Assembly (NCBI RefSeq): GCF_009727055.1
Contig: NC_052357.1
Location: 7,372,255-7,436,254 of the forward strand
Source: Benincasa hispida
Lineage: Eukaryota; Streptophyta; Magnoliopsida; Cucurbitales; Cucurbitaceae
DNA length: 64,000 bases
Direction: 5' to 3'
Every line of letters starts with the position of its first letter. Positions within the stretch are counted from its first letter, which is position 1. Below the pieces are notes generated by a model. The model searched no databases and had not been told where the DNA came from. It saw only the letters and a program-made list of their open reading frames with translations. Made by a program: the position numbers and the translations under genes. Below, one piece after another: positions 13,301-24,456 of this stretch.

Positions 13301-14308
13301 ATTAAAATTTGAATTTATTTAAATTCAAAAATTATAAAATTGAAATTAAAATTGATTTTTAAAATCAAGTTTTAATTAAAATTAATTCATCAAATTAAAT
13401 TGATTAATTGGATTAAATATATTTGAAAGTGGAAAAATCGAAAAATTGAATTTTTCCACACAAATAACACCTCATGCCACTTCAATCTTAATGAAAATTG
13501 AAGTGGCATCAGCTCTACTAATCCTTAACGCATGGTTTTTAACTACAAATTGAAGTATTGACTTCAATTATCAGCCCATGCAATCAGATTTTTTGCTGAA
13601 ATTTTTGTTGTACCAGAAACCCTTCAAATCCTCTTCACTTTCATTCAAATCCAGCTCAAATTTAGATACTCCACCTCTCGATTCAAGTTAGAGAATAGTA
13701 GAGAAGGTCTTTATGGTTGTCCAAAGCTGATTTGAAGACTTAATTCGTGGAGAGAAGCTGGGATTGAAGAGAATCATCAAAGGTTGTAGTTCATGAAACC
13801 CTTATCTTTGAAATTTTGATTTAAAGCATGTTTTAAACTTAAATTATGTGTAATTAGAGTGCTTATTGATTCTGATTTCTTCCATTGCATGTTAGTTTAC
13901 TCTATCAGCTACATCTAGTGGTTACTATTTCATCGTCCAACCTTATGCAAACTCATTGCATAGGATACCCCCACCCGCCTGCCACCTTCACAAACGCATT
14001 GGATGATTGCATTTGTTTCAAATACAAAGTGAGTCGTATCCATAGTGTCATCAAGGTACCCAATCTTATCCCTATACTATAGACCTTTTAGGTTGTATCT
14101 TGAGCATTGATCCCTGTATGTCTCCACATATAGTTCAAGACTCATAAGACAAACCTAGGATGTTAGTTTATTAGATTTAGGGTTATTAAGACAAAACGAA
14201 TTCAATACAATCAATAACACTTATTCAAATAACATCGATAACTCTTTATTGATGAAAGCTAATTATTTACATTTTTTATCTACGAGTTTTAGGGTATAAA
14301 ACCCAATA
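10333..14308 (-). repeat. Solo copia LTR (family A), itself interrupted
   Basis: Minus-strand family A LTR. The right edge ends ATAAAACCCAATA (start of the LTR on its own strand, terminal base changed); the left edge is TGTAAAAGCCC. The flanks carry a perfect 5-bp duplication GTAGA (10328-10332 and 14309-14313), with no internal element region, so it is a solo LTR left by LTR-LTR recombination. A plus-strand LTR of the same family splits it at 11960-13907; without that it is about 2.0 kb. It sits inside the long-TIR element. Confidence 0.85.
11960..13907 (+). repeat. Solo copia LTR (family A), innermost of the nest
   Basis: Starts TGTTGGGAATGTCC and ends TCTATCA; 1948 bp. Flanks GCTAT (11955-11959) and GCTAC (13908-13912) form a 5-bp duplication with one mismatch. 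The minus-strand LTR continues on both sides, so this insertion is the youngest of the three layers. No primer site or gag follows the end, confirming a solo LTR. The short ORFs inside are chance. Confidence 0.88.
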
Positions 14309-14795
14309 GTAGAGAGAATCTAGAGAGTGAAAGAATAGTTGTAGAAATTCAGAGAAATCAAATCTAAATATATATACACAAACATAAACCTAGATATGAA
14401 ATTAAGATAGCATTAAAAGAAATGATTAATGAGAAAGAGTGGAAGAAACTGGTTCAACTAAGAAAATGGTATATTGTATAAGAAGAGAAAAAGTGAAGAC
14501 GATGAAGAAACGATGAAAAAATTCAAATTTACAAAAACAAATCAAATAAAGACTGAGAGAGAATACGAAACAACACACTCTAATATAATCTAAACCTAGC
14601 TTGCTTATTTGATGGATGCATCATCTTATGGAAAGATGCCAAATCATTATTCTGTTAAGTTTTTAATAGAGTATTAACAACAGGAATAAAATAGACATTT
14701 TTCTAAAGTTTGAGGACTAAAACAGCCATTTTGAAAGTTTAGGGCTAAAGTAAAACAAATGACAAAGTTCGGGGACCAAAATAATATCTAAACCT

Positions 14796-15048
14796 TTATT
14801 TTGTTATCTTTCATATTTACCAAGTAATTGTTATTGCCCCTCACCTCTCCAAAGTATTCATCCCTAAGAAATTTGTGAAATCTTTTGCTTGTTATATATA
14901 TATATTTTTCTCGAATGAAGTAAAGCTTTTCATTGTCGACCTTCATATGGTGCATCGTAATTTGGAGGGTTTTTAAAATTCAACTTTTATACTTTAAACT
15001 GATCATATATACATGCTTTATTAGGTATTTTTGACAAAATATTAGAAG
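14796..15048. other. Unassigned AT-rich spacer
   Basis: Holds a short TA run near 14896. I see no gene, repeat boundary or known element here. Confidence 0.4.
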
Positions 15049-15454
15049 TGCAGTCGTCCCACGTAAAAAAGGTTAGGAAAGTCATGGGCTTGTTCTACAT
15101 TGAAAAGGTTTAGGAAAGTCATGAGCTTGTCTTACATTGAAAAGATTTAGGAAAGTCATGGGCTCTAAACACTATAAAAGGAGCCTACATCTTTGGTTTT
15201 CAATTGTCCATGTTAGAAATACTTTAAGCTTGAGTATGCTAACTCTAGTTAAATTCCCTTTATATATTCTTTAGTTTGAGAGTAGGAAAAGAGTGTGATA
15301 GTATAAAAGCTTTGAGAGAGTGCTTTTGTAATTGGGACCGGAAGAGAGAAATATTATGTGTAGTTGTAACAATTTTTCACATGGTGTCTCTTTCTGGTGG
15401 ACCATGGTTTTTTCTCCAAGTTAAGAGTTTTCCACGTAAATTCTTGTGTTCTCA
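15049..15454 (+). repeat. Probable short copia LTR (Tnt1/Tto1-like layout)
   Basis: Layout resembles a small plant copia LTR. Three tandem U3 units of about 36 bp (15071-15166; core TAGGAAAGTCATGGGCT) are followed by a TATA box (CTATAAAAGG, 15172-15181), a transcribed region, and TTTTCCACGTAAATTCTTGTG near the end. The start TGCAGTCG and end TTCTCA are my best guesses. No target duplication or internal coding region was found, so whether it is solo or a fragment is open. The ORFs at 15276-15652 lie inside or beside it and are not convincing. Confidence 0.5.
15071..15166 (+). promoter_or_regulatory. Tandem U3 repeats upstream of a TATA box
   Basis: Two full units (15071-15106, 15107-15143) and one partial unit (15144-15166) share TAGGAAAGTCATG(G/A)GCT and end CATTGAAAA. 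They lie just upstream of CTATAAAAGG. Tandem enhancer-like repeats in this place are known in Tnt1-type elements; enhancer function here is inferred. Confidence 0.6.
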
Positions 15455-15733
15455 GTTTTTATTGCTTTCTTTGAATTTCTCTATTATTTTTTTGCTTTTT
15501 CTTGTGGTAGAAGTGGGACGTTTTTCCCGACATGCTTTTGCTCTCTAAATTATTCAACTTGGGCCATAGGGAGACCGAATATAGAATCTTCCACAGAATG
15601 CTCTGAGATTTCTTTTTATTTATTTGTTAGTTGGTTGTTTGTTACAACTTAAGTGTCTTAAGGGTTCTTTCATCATTTATGTTAGCAGTAAATGTATTTT
15701 CAAACGTTTTTAGAAAATGTATTTTTTTAACAC
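15455..15733. other. Unassigned spacer
   Basis: Sequence between the putative short LTR and the gypsy LTR. T-rich, no credible gene or repeat boundary. Confidence 0.35.
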
Positions 15734-17239
15734 TAATAACTTGTAGAAATATAAGTTATTGTATCTCTTTTATCTAAAAAAATTAGGAAAAATCGTAGAA
15801 AATACGACAATTTAGTAATAAAATCATGAAATTAGTTATATCATGCGATCACACGTGTACAGAATCTTATAATCTACAAAAGATATAAAATCATTTTTTT
15901 AAATGTAGAAATCTATTCATACGACACAAGATGTCACCACAAAAGAAATTACAGACGCCAACATCGGGATCACATAGTTGAAAACACATAGCCTTGTGTG
16001 ATAAAAGGTGACATAATACAAGGGTGGTGGAGGTCAAATTAAAAACCAAGTTGGTAGCTGACAAGAAAACTTCACGGCGGAGTCAATGAACTTCTGACGT
16101 GGAGCAGACAGCGCAATAAGGTATGAAAATTAGTGCATCTTGTTAGTACAATCATTAGTTAGAGAAGAAGTTGCTTTTTGACGCCTATAAATACTCAACA
16201 AAATCTCCACCTTCAACATATGATAAAAGGCAGAATAGAGCCAAGATATTGGAGAAACTCTGCACAAATTCTCACTTAAAAAACAATTCCCTTAGAGCCC
16301 TCATGAAATCTTGAGTGAAAGTTCAAGATTTCTTCCTAAAAACAAAAGGGGAAGCTTCGCCTTCAGTATAATCGTCGCAAAGCAGTCATACATAAAAACT
16401 AAAGGAGCAAGGAATTGCACCCTACGACTTGATTTTCTATCTCTATCTCTTTTTTCTTTACTATTGTTATTGTCTATATCGTGTAAAACGTTGAAAAACT
16501 CCTTTTATCAATATAAATGCATCCATAGTTCATTGTCTATCCATCTTTCCATCTTCAACCATGAGCAACTAATTTCCTTTAAGGTTCGAGAAACATTGCA
16601 ACTAACATGAACTAAGTTAAGCTTAATCACGTGTTCAACTTGTTTTATGTGTGCTTTATGAACTATTTGAATAAATCGAAAGATTTTTCCAAATAGAATG
16701 AATCTATGCTTGAAAAATCAAAAGATTTAAACCTCATAAAGCAAGAAGATATTACCTTTAGAAATAAAGAGACATCTTCGTGTCAAAAACTCATTACATG
16801 CATCCTAGAAATAAGGCATTGTGACTAAATACACTGAGAAGTGCAGGTTATTGTTTTTTAGTAATTCGCTTGAACACATGATTTATGTATTTACTTAGGA
16901 ATTGTTAGTGAATATTTCTCTCAACTTGATTTTATTCATTGGAAATCTACACCTCTCCACATAGACTATTTTACTTACGATTGTGAATTCCATCACATCC
17001 ACCACCATTTATTTGCATAAGTGACAGAATAAAAACACCATCTCATCACATATTTAACAAAAATTTGCATCAAAGTCTAAACAATAGTTGTCATTACATC
17101 AACAAAACGCAATTACTGAGTTTGACCATAGACTCACCAAGATTCTAGTTAGATTTATACTTGGGTCTAATTAGATAAAATAATGTGTTTCTAAAGGCAT
17201 CATATAGCATTCAGTTCATCGCATAGTAAAAACGCATCA
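15734..17239 (+). repeat. Gypsy (Athila/Tat-like) 5' LTR
   Basis: Starts TAATAACTTGTAGAAATATA, matching the TGATAACTTG-type start of the LTRs whose minus-strand copies end AAGTTATCA at 54723, 55827 and 62047 (TG changed to TA here). Ends near GCATCA just before the primer site. About 1.5 kb. ORFs inside (such as 16311-16610) have no recognisable relative. Confidence 0.6.
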
Positions 17240-17242
17240 AGT

Positions 17243-17263
17243 TTTTGGTACCATTGCCGGAGA
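17243..17263 (+). other. Primer-binding site (tRNA-Asp type, Athila-like)
   Basis: TTGGTACCATTGCCGGAGAT resembles the Athila/Tat primer region (consensus TGGCGCCGTTGCCGGGGA) with several changes. It separates the LTR on the left from the gag region on the right and sets orientation. Confidence 0.6.
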
Positions 17264-18035
17264 TTGTGGTAATTGTGTTGCGCTAAGATTATTGTTTCTG
17301 ATTTTTGCAGGTCTCAATTTTTGGCATATTGTACCCTAATCTGTGAAATCGGTACAAATCCCTTACGAGTGAAGATTCAAAACCTGAGTTAGTATATGAG
17401 AAGAAGAAGAGCAAATAAGAAGAGAAGACCAAGAAACAAGACTCAAACGATGGCAGATCATTAGAATGAAATGGAAGTGTTGAATGCAGCCATCAATGCA
17501 AGAAATAATGTAAATGACAACGCGATTGCTCCTGCCAATCCAATACTTCTAGCCAATGATCGCAATAGACCGATCCGAGACAATGCTTTGCCAATTTTAT
17601 ATGATTTCTCACCTAGGATTATGCATCTAGCTTTGGATGGTTCTAGATCTGAAATGAAGTCTGTCATGCTTCAAATGATTCAAATGACTAAACAATTTGG
17701 CGGGAGACCAAGCGAATGTTGGGGTTGATGCCCTAAAGTTTCGTGTCCTGTAGTTTGTACGAACACTTGTGATGTATAATATATGATATTTTACTTCACT
17801 TCTTGATTTTGCTCAGTTGTTTGTTTTATTTGCTTTACCACAAACTAATAAACCTAAAATCCCTGGTTATCTGTATGTAACCTAAGCATGTATGTGGTGA
17901 CATACAAGTGGATTATGTCTTAAGTGATAACTAAAATGGTCTGTAGTATATAGATATATGAGGGAAACCTTATCCTGGTAACGCTACAGATGCAGCCCGC
18001 TTTGTGGAATGGTCACAAGTGTTGCGAGTTGTCAC

Positions 18036-18690
18036 TAGAGGTGTCCACGGGGCGGGACGAGGCCAGGGATGCCATCCCCATGAAATTCCGCACGAGGATC
18101 GGGCAGGGATTCCCCACGGGGAATTCGCAAGGATCGGGTTCCTCACGGACAATTTTTCCCCGTTACTTTTTTTTTTGTAAAAAAGCTAATTAATTTAAAT
18201 CACTAATGTGAGCAAATTTTAATTAAATAATTAACTTTATCACTAAATTGTTTATTATGGTTAGTTTTATATAAAAATTTGAATTTAAAGATAAATTACT
18301 CAAATTTTGGCCTAAAAAAGCTAATTAATTTTTTTTTAGTAGAAATAAATAAATATAAATAAATTATTCACATATATAATCTAAATTTAAACATTCAATT
18401 TAAACATATTCATTATGTTTCCCAATAAATAATCAAATTTGAAATTAAATATAATATTTATATAGTAATAATAATAATAACATAATATTAGATAACCATA
18501 CTAAATAAATATGTAAAATCTAATCGGGGAGGGGACGGGGAATGCATTCCCCGTCCCTGTCCCTGTTTAGCTCACGGGGAATTTTTTCCCCCACTCCTTC
18601 CCCTATTCCCCGCCTAATCGAGGAATCCCTGCCCCGTTCAGGGCAGGGCCCCACGAGGCCCCGTTCCCGTGGAAAAATTGGACATCTCTA
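18036..18690. mobile_element. hAT-type MITE, 655 bp
   Basis: Termini TAGAGGTGTCC and, inverted, TAGAGATGTCC. Flanking 8-bp duplication GTTGTCAC (18028-18035) and CTTATCAC (18691-18698), 6 of 8 matching, as expected for hAT elements. Both subterminal regions are GC-rich and complementary in character (CCACGGGGCGGG on the left, CCCCGTTCCCGTGG on the right), while the centre is AT-rich. There is no transposase, so it is non-autonomous. The GC-rich ends look like a CpG island but are part of the element. Confidence 0.85.
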
Positions 18691-19804
18691 CTTATCACAG
18701 ATGGTATGATCCTGATCATTCGTATAGGGAAAATGCGAGCGAGGACGTCCTATACAAAAAGTTTGTATAAAAACTGACCACGAAGTGTTAACGTCTCGTT
18801 ATATAACACCGTTCGTGACAGAGACTTCACTTCACTAGGATGACCATAGGTAACATAACCTCAATCCTGAGTGAGTTGGGAACTCCTGCCATTGAGGGCG
18901 ATCCTTTGATTTGTATGGGTGTGAGTGGCCAGGACACTGACTCAAACCTATTATTTTAGGGATTCTTCTAATTTGGGAGCTACGAACTCAGCTACACAAG
19001 ATGGAATTCACTCATTCCTTTGAAGCAGGGGCAAGTAGATAGATAGCTCTCTTAAGGACTGATTCCAGGGCTTGAATGATGTAGCACCACATACCTTATC
19101 TTGGCTCGAGAGGTATTCACACATAGTTGGACTATGTTGTATTATTCATTAGAGAAATCAATGGTACTTAAGGAATGAGATGTAACTATAGGGGCAAAAC
19201 GGTAAATTAGCCTAGCTATACTTACGAGCATCTGTGAAGGGTCATCGTACTCATGGTTGGTTATATCTGATGGACACAGAAATATATCTGTGGTAAGAAG
19301 AGTTCAACTGTTGATCTTTAGTGGAATGCCTGGTAGTTAACAGATGGTAGATCTCGTGGCTAAAGAGTTTAGTTAGTTATTCACGTACAGTAGCTTCGAG
19401 CCACAGGTTCATAAGGTTCCCTAGGTAGCCTAGATAAAGTCAAGAATAAGTTTTTGGATCAGTTTAAAATGTTCAAATTGACGAGAGAGGGTTCGATTAT
19501 ATATGATATAATTGACTAAATTTATGAGATACATTATTTTGGATGAAATTAGATATAAATATGATTTATATTAATTGGAGGAGAAATTACTATAGTAGAT
19601 ATATGATATCAAACTATAGGTTAAGAGTATGATATGATTATATTCATATATTAATTAATTGGTTGGTTAAGTGACAATTGGCCGAAAATTTCTCCTGAAT
19701 TGTGCGTTAGTGGGAAAATCAATTTCGGTTATTGTAACTGAAGAATAAAATGAAAATTGATTTCATTTTGCAAAGAGTTCGAAAAAATCACTCACGGTGT
19801 GGAA

Positions 19805-20035
19805 ACGTCACGATCGCTTAGTTGAGAGCCTATACGATAGAGCCTTATCGCCTAACGATCGCACACACCGCGCACTAAACGATCGCTTAGTGCGCCGAGT
19901 TTTCTAAACGATCACTTACTAGTTACTAAATGATTGCTTAGTAAAACCTACACGATCGTGTACCTTTTCCTAAACGATAAGCATTCGTCTATACGATAGC
20001 TATCTCCCACTTGCTTGTCGTTCAACACGATCGTC
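19805..20035. repeat. Cluster of ACGATCG palindromes in the LTR
   Basis: About nine ACGAT(C/A)-type words in 230 bp. The clearest palindrome spans 19870-19895 (26 bases, arms GCGCACTAA and TTAGTGCGC around CGATCG, one mispair); TACACGATCGTGTA at 19949-19962 is a perfect 14-base palindrome. The block lies in the downstream third of the LTR, where transcript and U5 would be. Confidence 0.7.
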
Positions 20036-21245
20036 CCTTTCCTTCTTCCTCTACCAATTCCATCAAAGTACACTCTTTAGATTCTCACTTCAAGAATACC
20101 AAGGGCTTCGAGTGGTGGTGTCGTCCCCGGTCGTGTTTGTTCGTGCGCTATTGTTCGTGTAGACGATCATGGTGTTGGTAGCTGATTGATTGCTAGGTGA
20201 TTTAAACCGTGGAGGAGTTGCTTCCGCTGGATTGAGTTCGAAGTACAATCTTCAATTGGTATGTTTACTCAATCTGTTGTTATTTATTTGTTAAAGCATG
20301 CCTATAATTAGTGTTAAAATGCATACTTGTTTGTTAGAATGTGTGTGTGGTAATTCGGTCACAATGAAATAGGAAAGATCCAAACGCGCTCATGGATACT
20401 CTTGTTTAAGAGTTTCTTCAGCGAAAACCCTCACGCTCACTTGAGGAGTTTTATCAAAATATGCAACACGTTTGTATTCCCAAGTATCATCCCGAAGTAG
20501 TCAGACTTACTCTTTTTCCATTTTCACTATGTAAAAGTGCTAGGAAGTGGGCTTACTCACTTGAGCCTGACGTAATCATATCGTGGGAACAAGTTATAGA
20601 GAAATTCATGAAGAAATATTTTCCTCCAACGGAAAATGCAAAGAGAAGAAGGACAATATCCAACATCTAGGAAGGGGTGAATGAAACTCTAGGCGCTACA
20701 AGGGCAAGGTTCAAACGATTGGTGAGAAATTATCCTCACAATGGACCTCTAGATTGCTTACAAATGGAAATCTTTTATGATTGTCTGAATGAAGCATCTC
20801 AGACTACTGCAAATGTTGCCATAGTAGGAGGATTATTAGACAAAACCTATATTGAGGCCAAAAACATCCTTGATCACATGTCAAGGAATCATGGGGATTG
20901 AAAGGATAATGACTATGGCTCAAGATCAGACGATAAAGGAAGAAATGAGAATTCATAAGATACTAGTGCCGTCACAACATTGCAGACACAAGTAAACGCA
21001 ATGAAAAATTTGTTACAAGCAATGTTAATGGCGCAAACCCACGTTAGAAATGGGCAGGTGAATGCGGTCACTCATATGGCTAAAGAGAGTTGTATCATAT
21101 GCGAAGAAGCACACTCATTTGAAAGGTGCCCGTATAATCTAGAGTTCGTTTAATCCATCATGAATAACCCGTTTTCAAATACCTACAACCCCAGTTAGAA
21201 GAACCACCCAAACTTTTCATGGGGTGGAAATTAGCAGGTACACAC

Positions 21246-23200
21246 TGTTGGTTTAGCAAGCAAACAACAGAAGAACTCAGGATCATTAAGTACTCTAATT
21301 CATTAATTTGAGCATGAAATCAAGCATGTTCGTACAATATGAAGAGAGTTTCAAAAATACCTTTGAAGAACTCCTTTGGTCTTCAAATTCAGCTTTAATC
21401 TTCTCAGCTACTAAGTGTAGACCACCCGAAGATCTTCCCCACTATTCTCTAGGATCTTAGATTGAGTTGTGGGACTAAAAATGAACTGAATTGAAGGGAA
21501 TTTTGAAGGAGAGCTGACTGGTTTTTTTCCAAGCTGAAGAACCCTTCTTTAACTTAATATCTTAGCAATTTCTGTCTCTCCTCCTCTCACAATAGCTAAA
21601 TCAACTTCATTTTATTGTGTTTAACCATGCAACCATATTTCATATTTATAAGACAACTCCTACTTCATTAAATTAGAGCAGATTTGAGTGGAATATAAGT
21701 GGGTTTCATGCATGTGGAAAGACCATTTTAGTGGACTTTTCAAAAAACCATTTTCCCTTTAATTTGAAATTAATTTCAAAACTAAAATTTTAGTATTAGT
21801 TCTTTTAATTAAACTGAAATTTTATTAATTGTACAAAAATTAATTTAATTAATTCTTTTTTTAAATTAATTAAATAATTTAATTAATTCTATTAATTTAA
21901 TATCAAATATTAAATTAACTGAACATTAATTTTACTATCATGAATCCCTATTCATGAGATTAATATTTAAATCATATTTAAATATTATCTAATTCTCCAA
22001 TTTCATTTAATTCCATAATTAAACGCGTAATCGTATCGCATATAATTATTAATTCTCTTAATTCGAATTTGAACGTTTCAAATTCACTCATCACGCTATT
22101 CTAAAGTTTATTCCATTTGTGATCTAGTAGGGGGACCTAATGAACCTACAGATCATGGGCTCCAACAATCCGAGATTAACCGGCTAAACCCTTTAACCTA
22201 ATTAACTAATATTCGTTAGCTATCGGGTCACTCCACTAAAGATCAGTAGTTGCACTTCCCTCACTGTAGATATAATTGTGTCCACTCGATATAACCATAA
22301 TTAGTATGTTAACCTTTCATAGATTATTCGTAATAACGGTCAGGTCAAAAGTTGTTTTTACCTTCGAGATTACCCATTGTTTCTTAAGTTCCACTGATCC
22401 TCTAACAATTAGTTCGTGATCCAATCAACAAACTAAGTCCCTCTCGGGTCAATAAGAGGGTGGGGCCCCTTGTTCAAGACCCGGAGTCAACATTTAAGGG
22501 AACAACCTCCCTACTATCCCTAAAAGCGGGTACAATTGAATTCCATCTTGTACTCTATGTCCCCAGCTATCTACTCAGTCTTACCCTTGAAATGGGAGGC
22601 TTATTGAGCCGATGCTGTTGAGTCATCCCTCACCCATGCAAATCTAAGGATAATCCTGAATAAACAGGAGTTTATAGTTAGCTCAGGATTAAGGTTAAGT
22701 TACCTGGGTCATTGTTTTGAAATAGTCAGTCTTAAACAGTAAACGATGTTATAAAGTAAAAGTGACTTATTTCTTGGTCCGATCTTATGCAAAATCTTTA
22801 CATAGGATGCCCCCACTCCTCATGTCTCCATGTGAATGAATCCAGATCACTTCGTTTGTAGCATCTTACAACACTTGTAATATTCACAAAGTGGGTCGCA
22901 TCCAGTAGTATTCCCAGAATAAGGTACTCAGCCTTATTCATATACTATAGATCATTTTGGCTATCTACTCGAACTTGAACCACTCTTATGTCTCCATATA
23001 AAGTTCAAGTACTCATGTAATAGCCATGGATCTTAAGTTTATTAGATTTATTTCTAAAACGAAATGAGCAATTCATATATTCAATAACTACTTTATTGAA
23101 CATATATTCAATAACTATTTTATTGAATAACATCTTTATTGATTAATAGAATAAGTTTATTGTTTACAAACCATAAAGTTTTAAGACATAAAACCCAACA
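21246..23200 (-). repeat. Solo copia LTR (family A), minus strand
   Basis: Left edge TGTTGGTTTAGC, right edge ATAAAACCCAACA. Perfect 5-bp duplication CACAC (21241-21245 and 23201-23205); 1955 bp, no internal region. Gypsy gag-protease sequence continues on both sides. It lies in inverted orientation to the solo LTR at 17717-20420. Confidence 0.92.
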
Positions 23201-23975
23201 CACACCAACCATTACGACATTCCTAACGTAACCAGAGATGGACCACTTTGGTTCCATCAAGGGCAGAATCGACATCAACAACCATCACCTTCTTCACCAT
23301 AAGAAAATATTTTGAAAAATAATATCAAGAAAAATGAGGCGGTGCTGCAAAGCTAGACATCATCTATTTGAAACCTTGAACTTCATATTGGACAGATCAC
23401 TGGAGAGATGAAAAATAGATCACAAGGTACACTGCAAAGTAACACTGAGGTTCCATGCCAGGCCAGGAGTTCAAGCAAAGAACAACGCCATGCGGTGACA
23501 TTAAGAAGTGGTCGCAGAAAAAAAGAATAGAGAGAAAAGGCAATCGAGCTTACCAATGAAACATAAAGATACTCTTCTGATGAAGAGATTGATAAGCAAC
23601 CGACGCAGGAAACATAGATACCATCACACAAAAATCACGAGGGACGCAGAGTTTCATCTGGTATAGCTTCAACTTCTAAGGTGACAAATGAAGTGCAACT
23701 CCCTCCTTATCCACAATGGTTAAGGAGGAAGAATAATGAAGGACAATTTCAACGCTTTCTTGGAGTATTAAAGTAGCTATATATTAACATCCTACTCATC
23801 AAAACATTGGAGAAAATGTCATCTTATGCTAAATTCTTAAAAGATATCATTTCAAAGAAAAGAAATATGGGAAACTATGAAACTATTGCATTAATGCAAG
23901 AATGCAACGCCATTATACAAGAAAGTATTCCTCAAAAAATGTGAGATCCAGGGAGTTTCACTATTCCTTGATCGT

Positions 23976-24456
23976 GGATTGTGGGGAGTTGGGAAAAAGA
24001 ATGGTTACTTTCTTATCCTGCACGCAGAACAGTGGGTTCTAAAAACGTTTTGCTCTGGTAAAATCTCCTCTCAAAAGATTCTCATATCCTTCTTCCAAAA
24101 AATTAATACAACCCCCCACACATTCTTCTGGATTCTCACCCCTAAAAGAAAATACCTTGGTAATTCATGTGGTTGTGTACATTTATTTGACTTTTTAGAA
24201 TTACTGCTTTTGGATTCGAGGTCCAAGGAATTCGAAAAGTTCGTACCATTTTTCAGGAGGAATTTGTAAAGAATCTTGTTTTCAAGAGGTTGGTTTTTCG
24301 AAACCTATTATTCTATTCACTGTATTATTTTGAAAAGTATGTTGTAAAATTAAATTTCTTTTAGAATGCATAACTAGATTTTCTATAATTTTAATTTTTC
24401 GTGAAATTAAAAATTGGATCAATCCCCGCTTCCGCATCGGACTTTTTAGTCCTTCA
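23976..24456 (+). repeat. Truncated LTR end (family A-like)
   Basis: Non-coding segment ending CCCGCTTCCGCATCGG..TAGTCCTTCA, which parallels the end of the LTR at 27542-29223 (ATCGCTTCCGCATTAGG..ATCCCTTCA). Upstream text (CTCACCCCTAAAAG, GAATTCGAAAAGTTCG) fits the downstream part of such LTRs. It is cut on the left against gypsy protease and runs on the right straight into copia RT without a primer site, so the junctions are deletions. The ORF at 23979-24269 is in this segment and probably meaningless. Confidence 0.5.

Larger units (their letters stand above)
9740..14795. mobile_element. Long-TIR DNA element (Mutator-like, non-autonomous)
   Basis: Both ends begin AGGTTTA(A/G)ATA.TATTTTG when read inward. 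The left terminal repeat (about 9740-9945) and right one (about 14590-14795) match for roughly 200 bases, including repeated units of the type TTTAGTCCCTAAACTTT and a distal part GATTTG(A/G)CAT..TTTCC. Removing the nested LTRs and their duplications leaves about 1.1 kb with no coding potential. Long degenerate TIRs and absence of a transposase suggest a non-autonomous Mutator-like element. A target duplication is not clear because both flanks are T-rich (ATTTGTTTT and TTATTTTGT). Confidence 0.7.
17717..20420 (+). repeat. Solo copia LTR (family A) with MITE inside
   Basis: Starts TGTTGGGGTTGATGCCC and ends TTCTTCA. Perfect 5-bp target duplication GCGAA (17712-17716 and 20421-20425) in the gypsy gag; no internal region, so solo. 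Total 2704 bp, of which 655 are an hAT-type MITE. The segment at 19805-20035 has many ACGATCG words and near-perfect palindromes not seen in the sister LTRs. Confidence 0.9.
17450..23975 (+). pseudogene. Athila/Tat-like gag-protease, split by two solo LTRs
   Basis: An ATG at 17450 meets a stop at its fifth codon; 17471-17716 encodes a Gag N-terminus (PILYDFSPRIMHLALDGSRS region). After the LTR at 17717-20420 the gag continues at 20421, in the frame giving SENPHAHLRSF then, after a frameshift, YHPEVVRLTLFPFSLCKSAR and WEQVIEKFMKKYFPPTENAK, the conserved retrotransposon gag core (PF03732-like). A knuckle-like CIICEEAHSFERC lies near 21092. A second LTR (21246-23200) interrupts a glutamine/proline-rich segment. 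The pre-protease part TLEKMSSYAKFLKDIISKKR (about 23800) and DPGSFTIP (about 23950) come last. Multiple stops; no RT. It ends against a truncated LTR near 23976. Confidence 0.8.

Noticed and set aside
15276..15652. Two overlapping hydrophobic ORFs as a small membrane protein gene
   Set aside because: They fall in a probable LTR and its flank, T-rich DNA that gives Phe/Leu-rich frames by chance.
18030..18150. Possible CpG island or gene start
   Set aside because: The GC-rich stretch is the arm of an hAT-type MITE; its partner arm is at 18530-18690.
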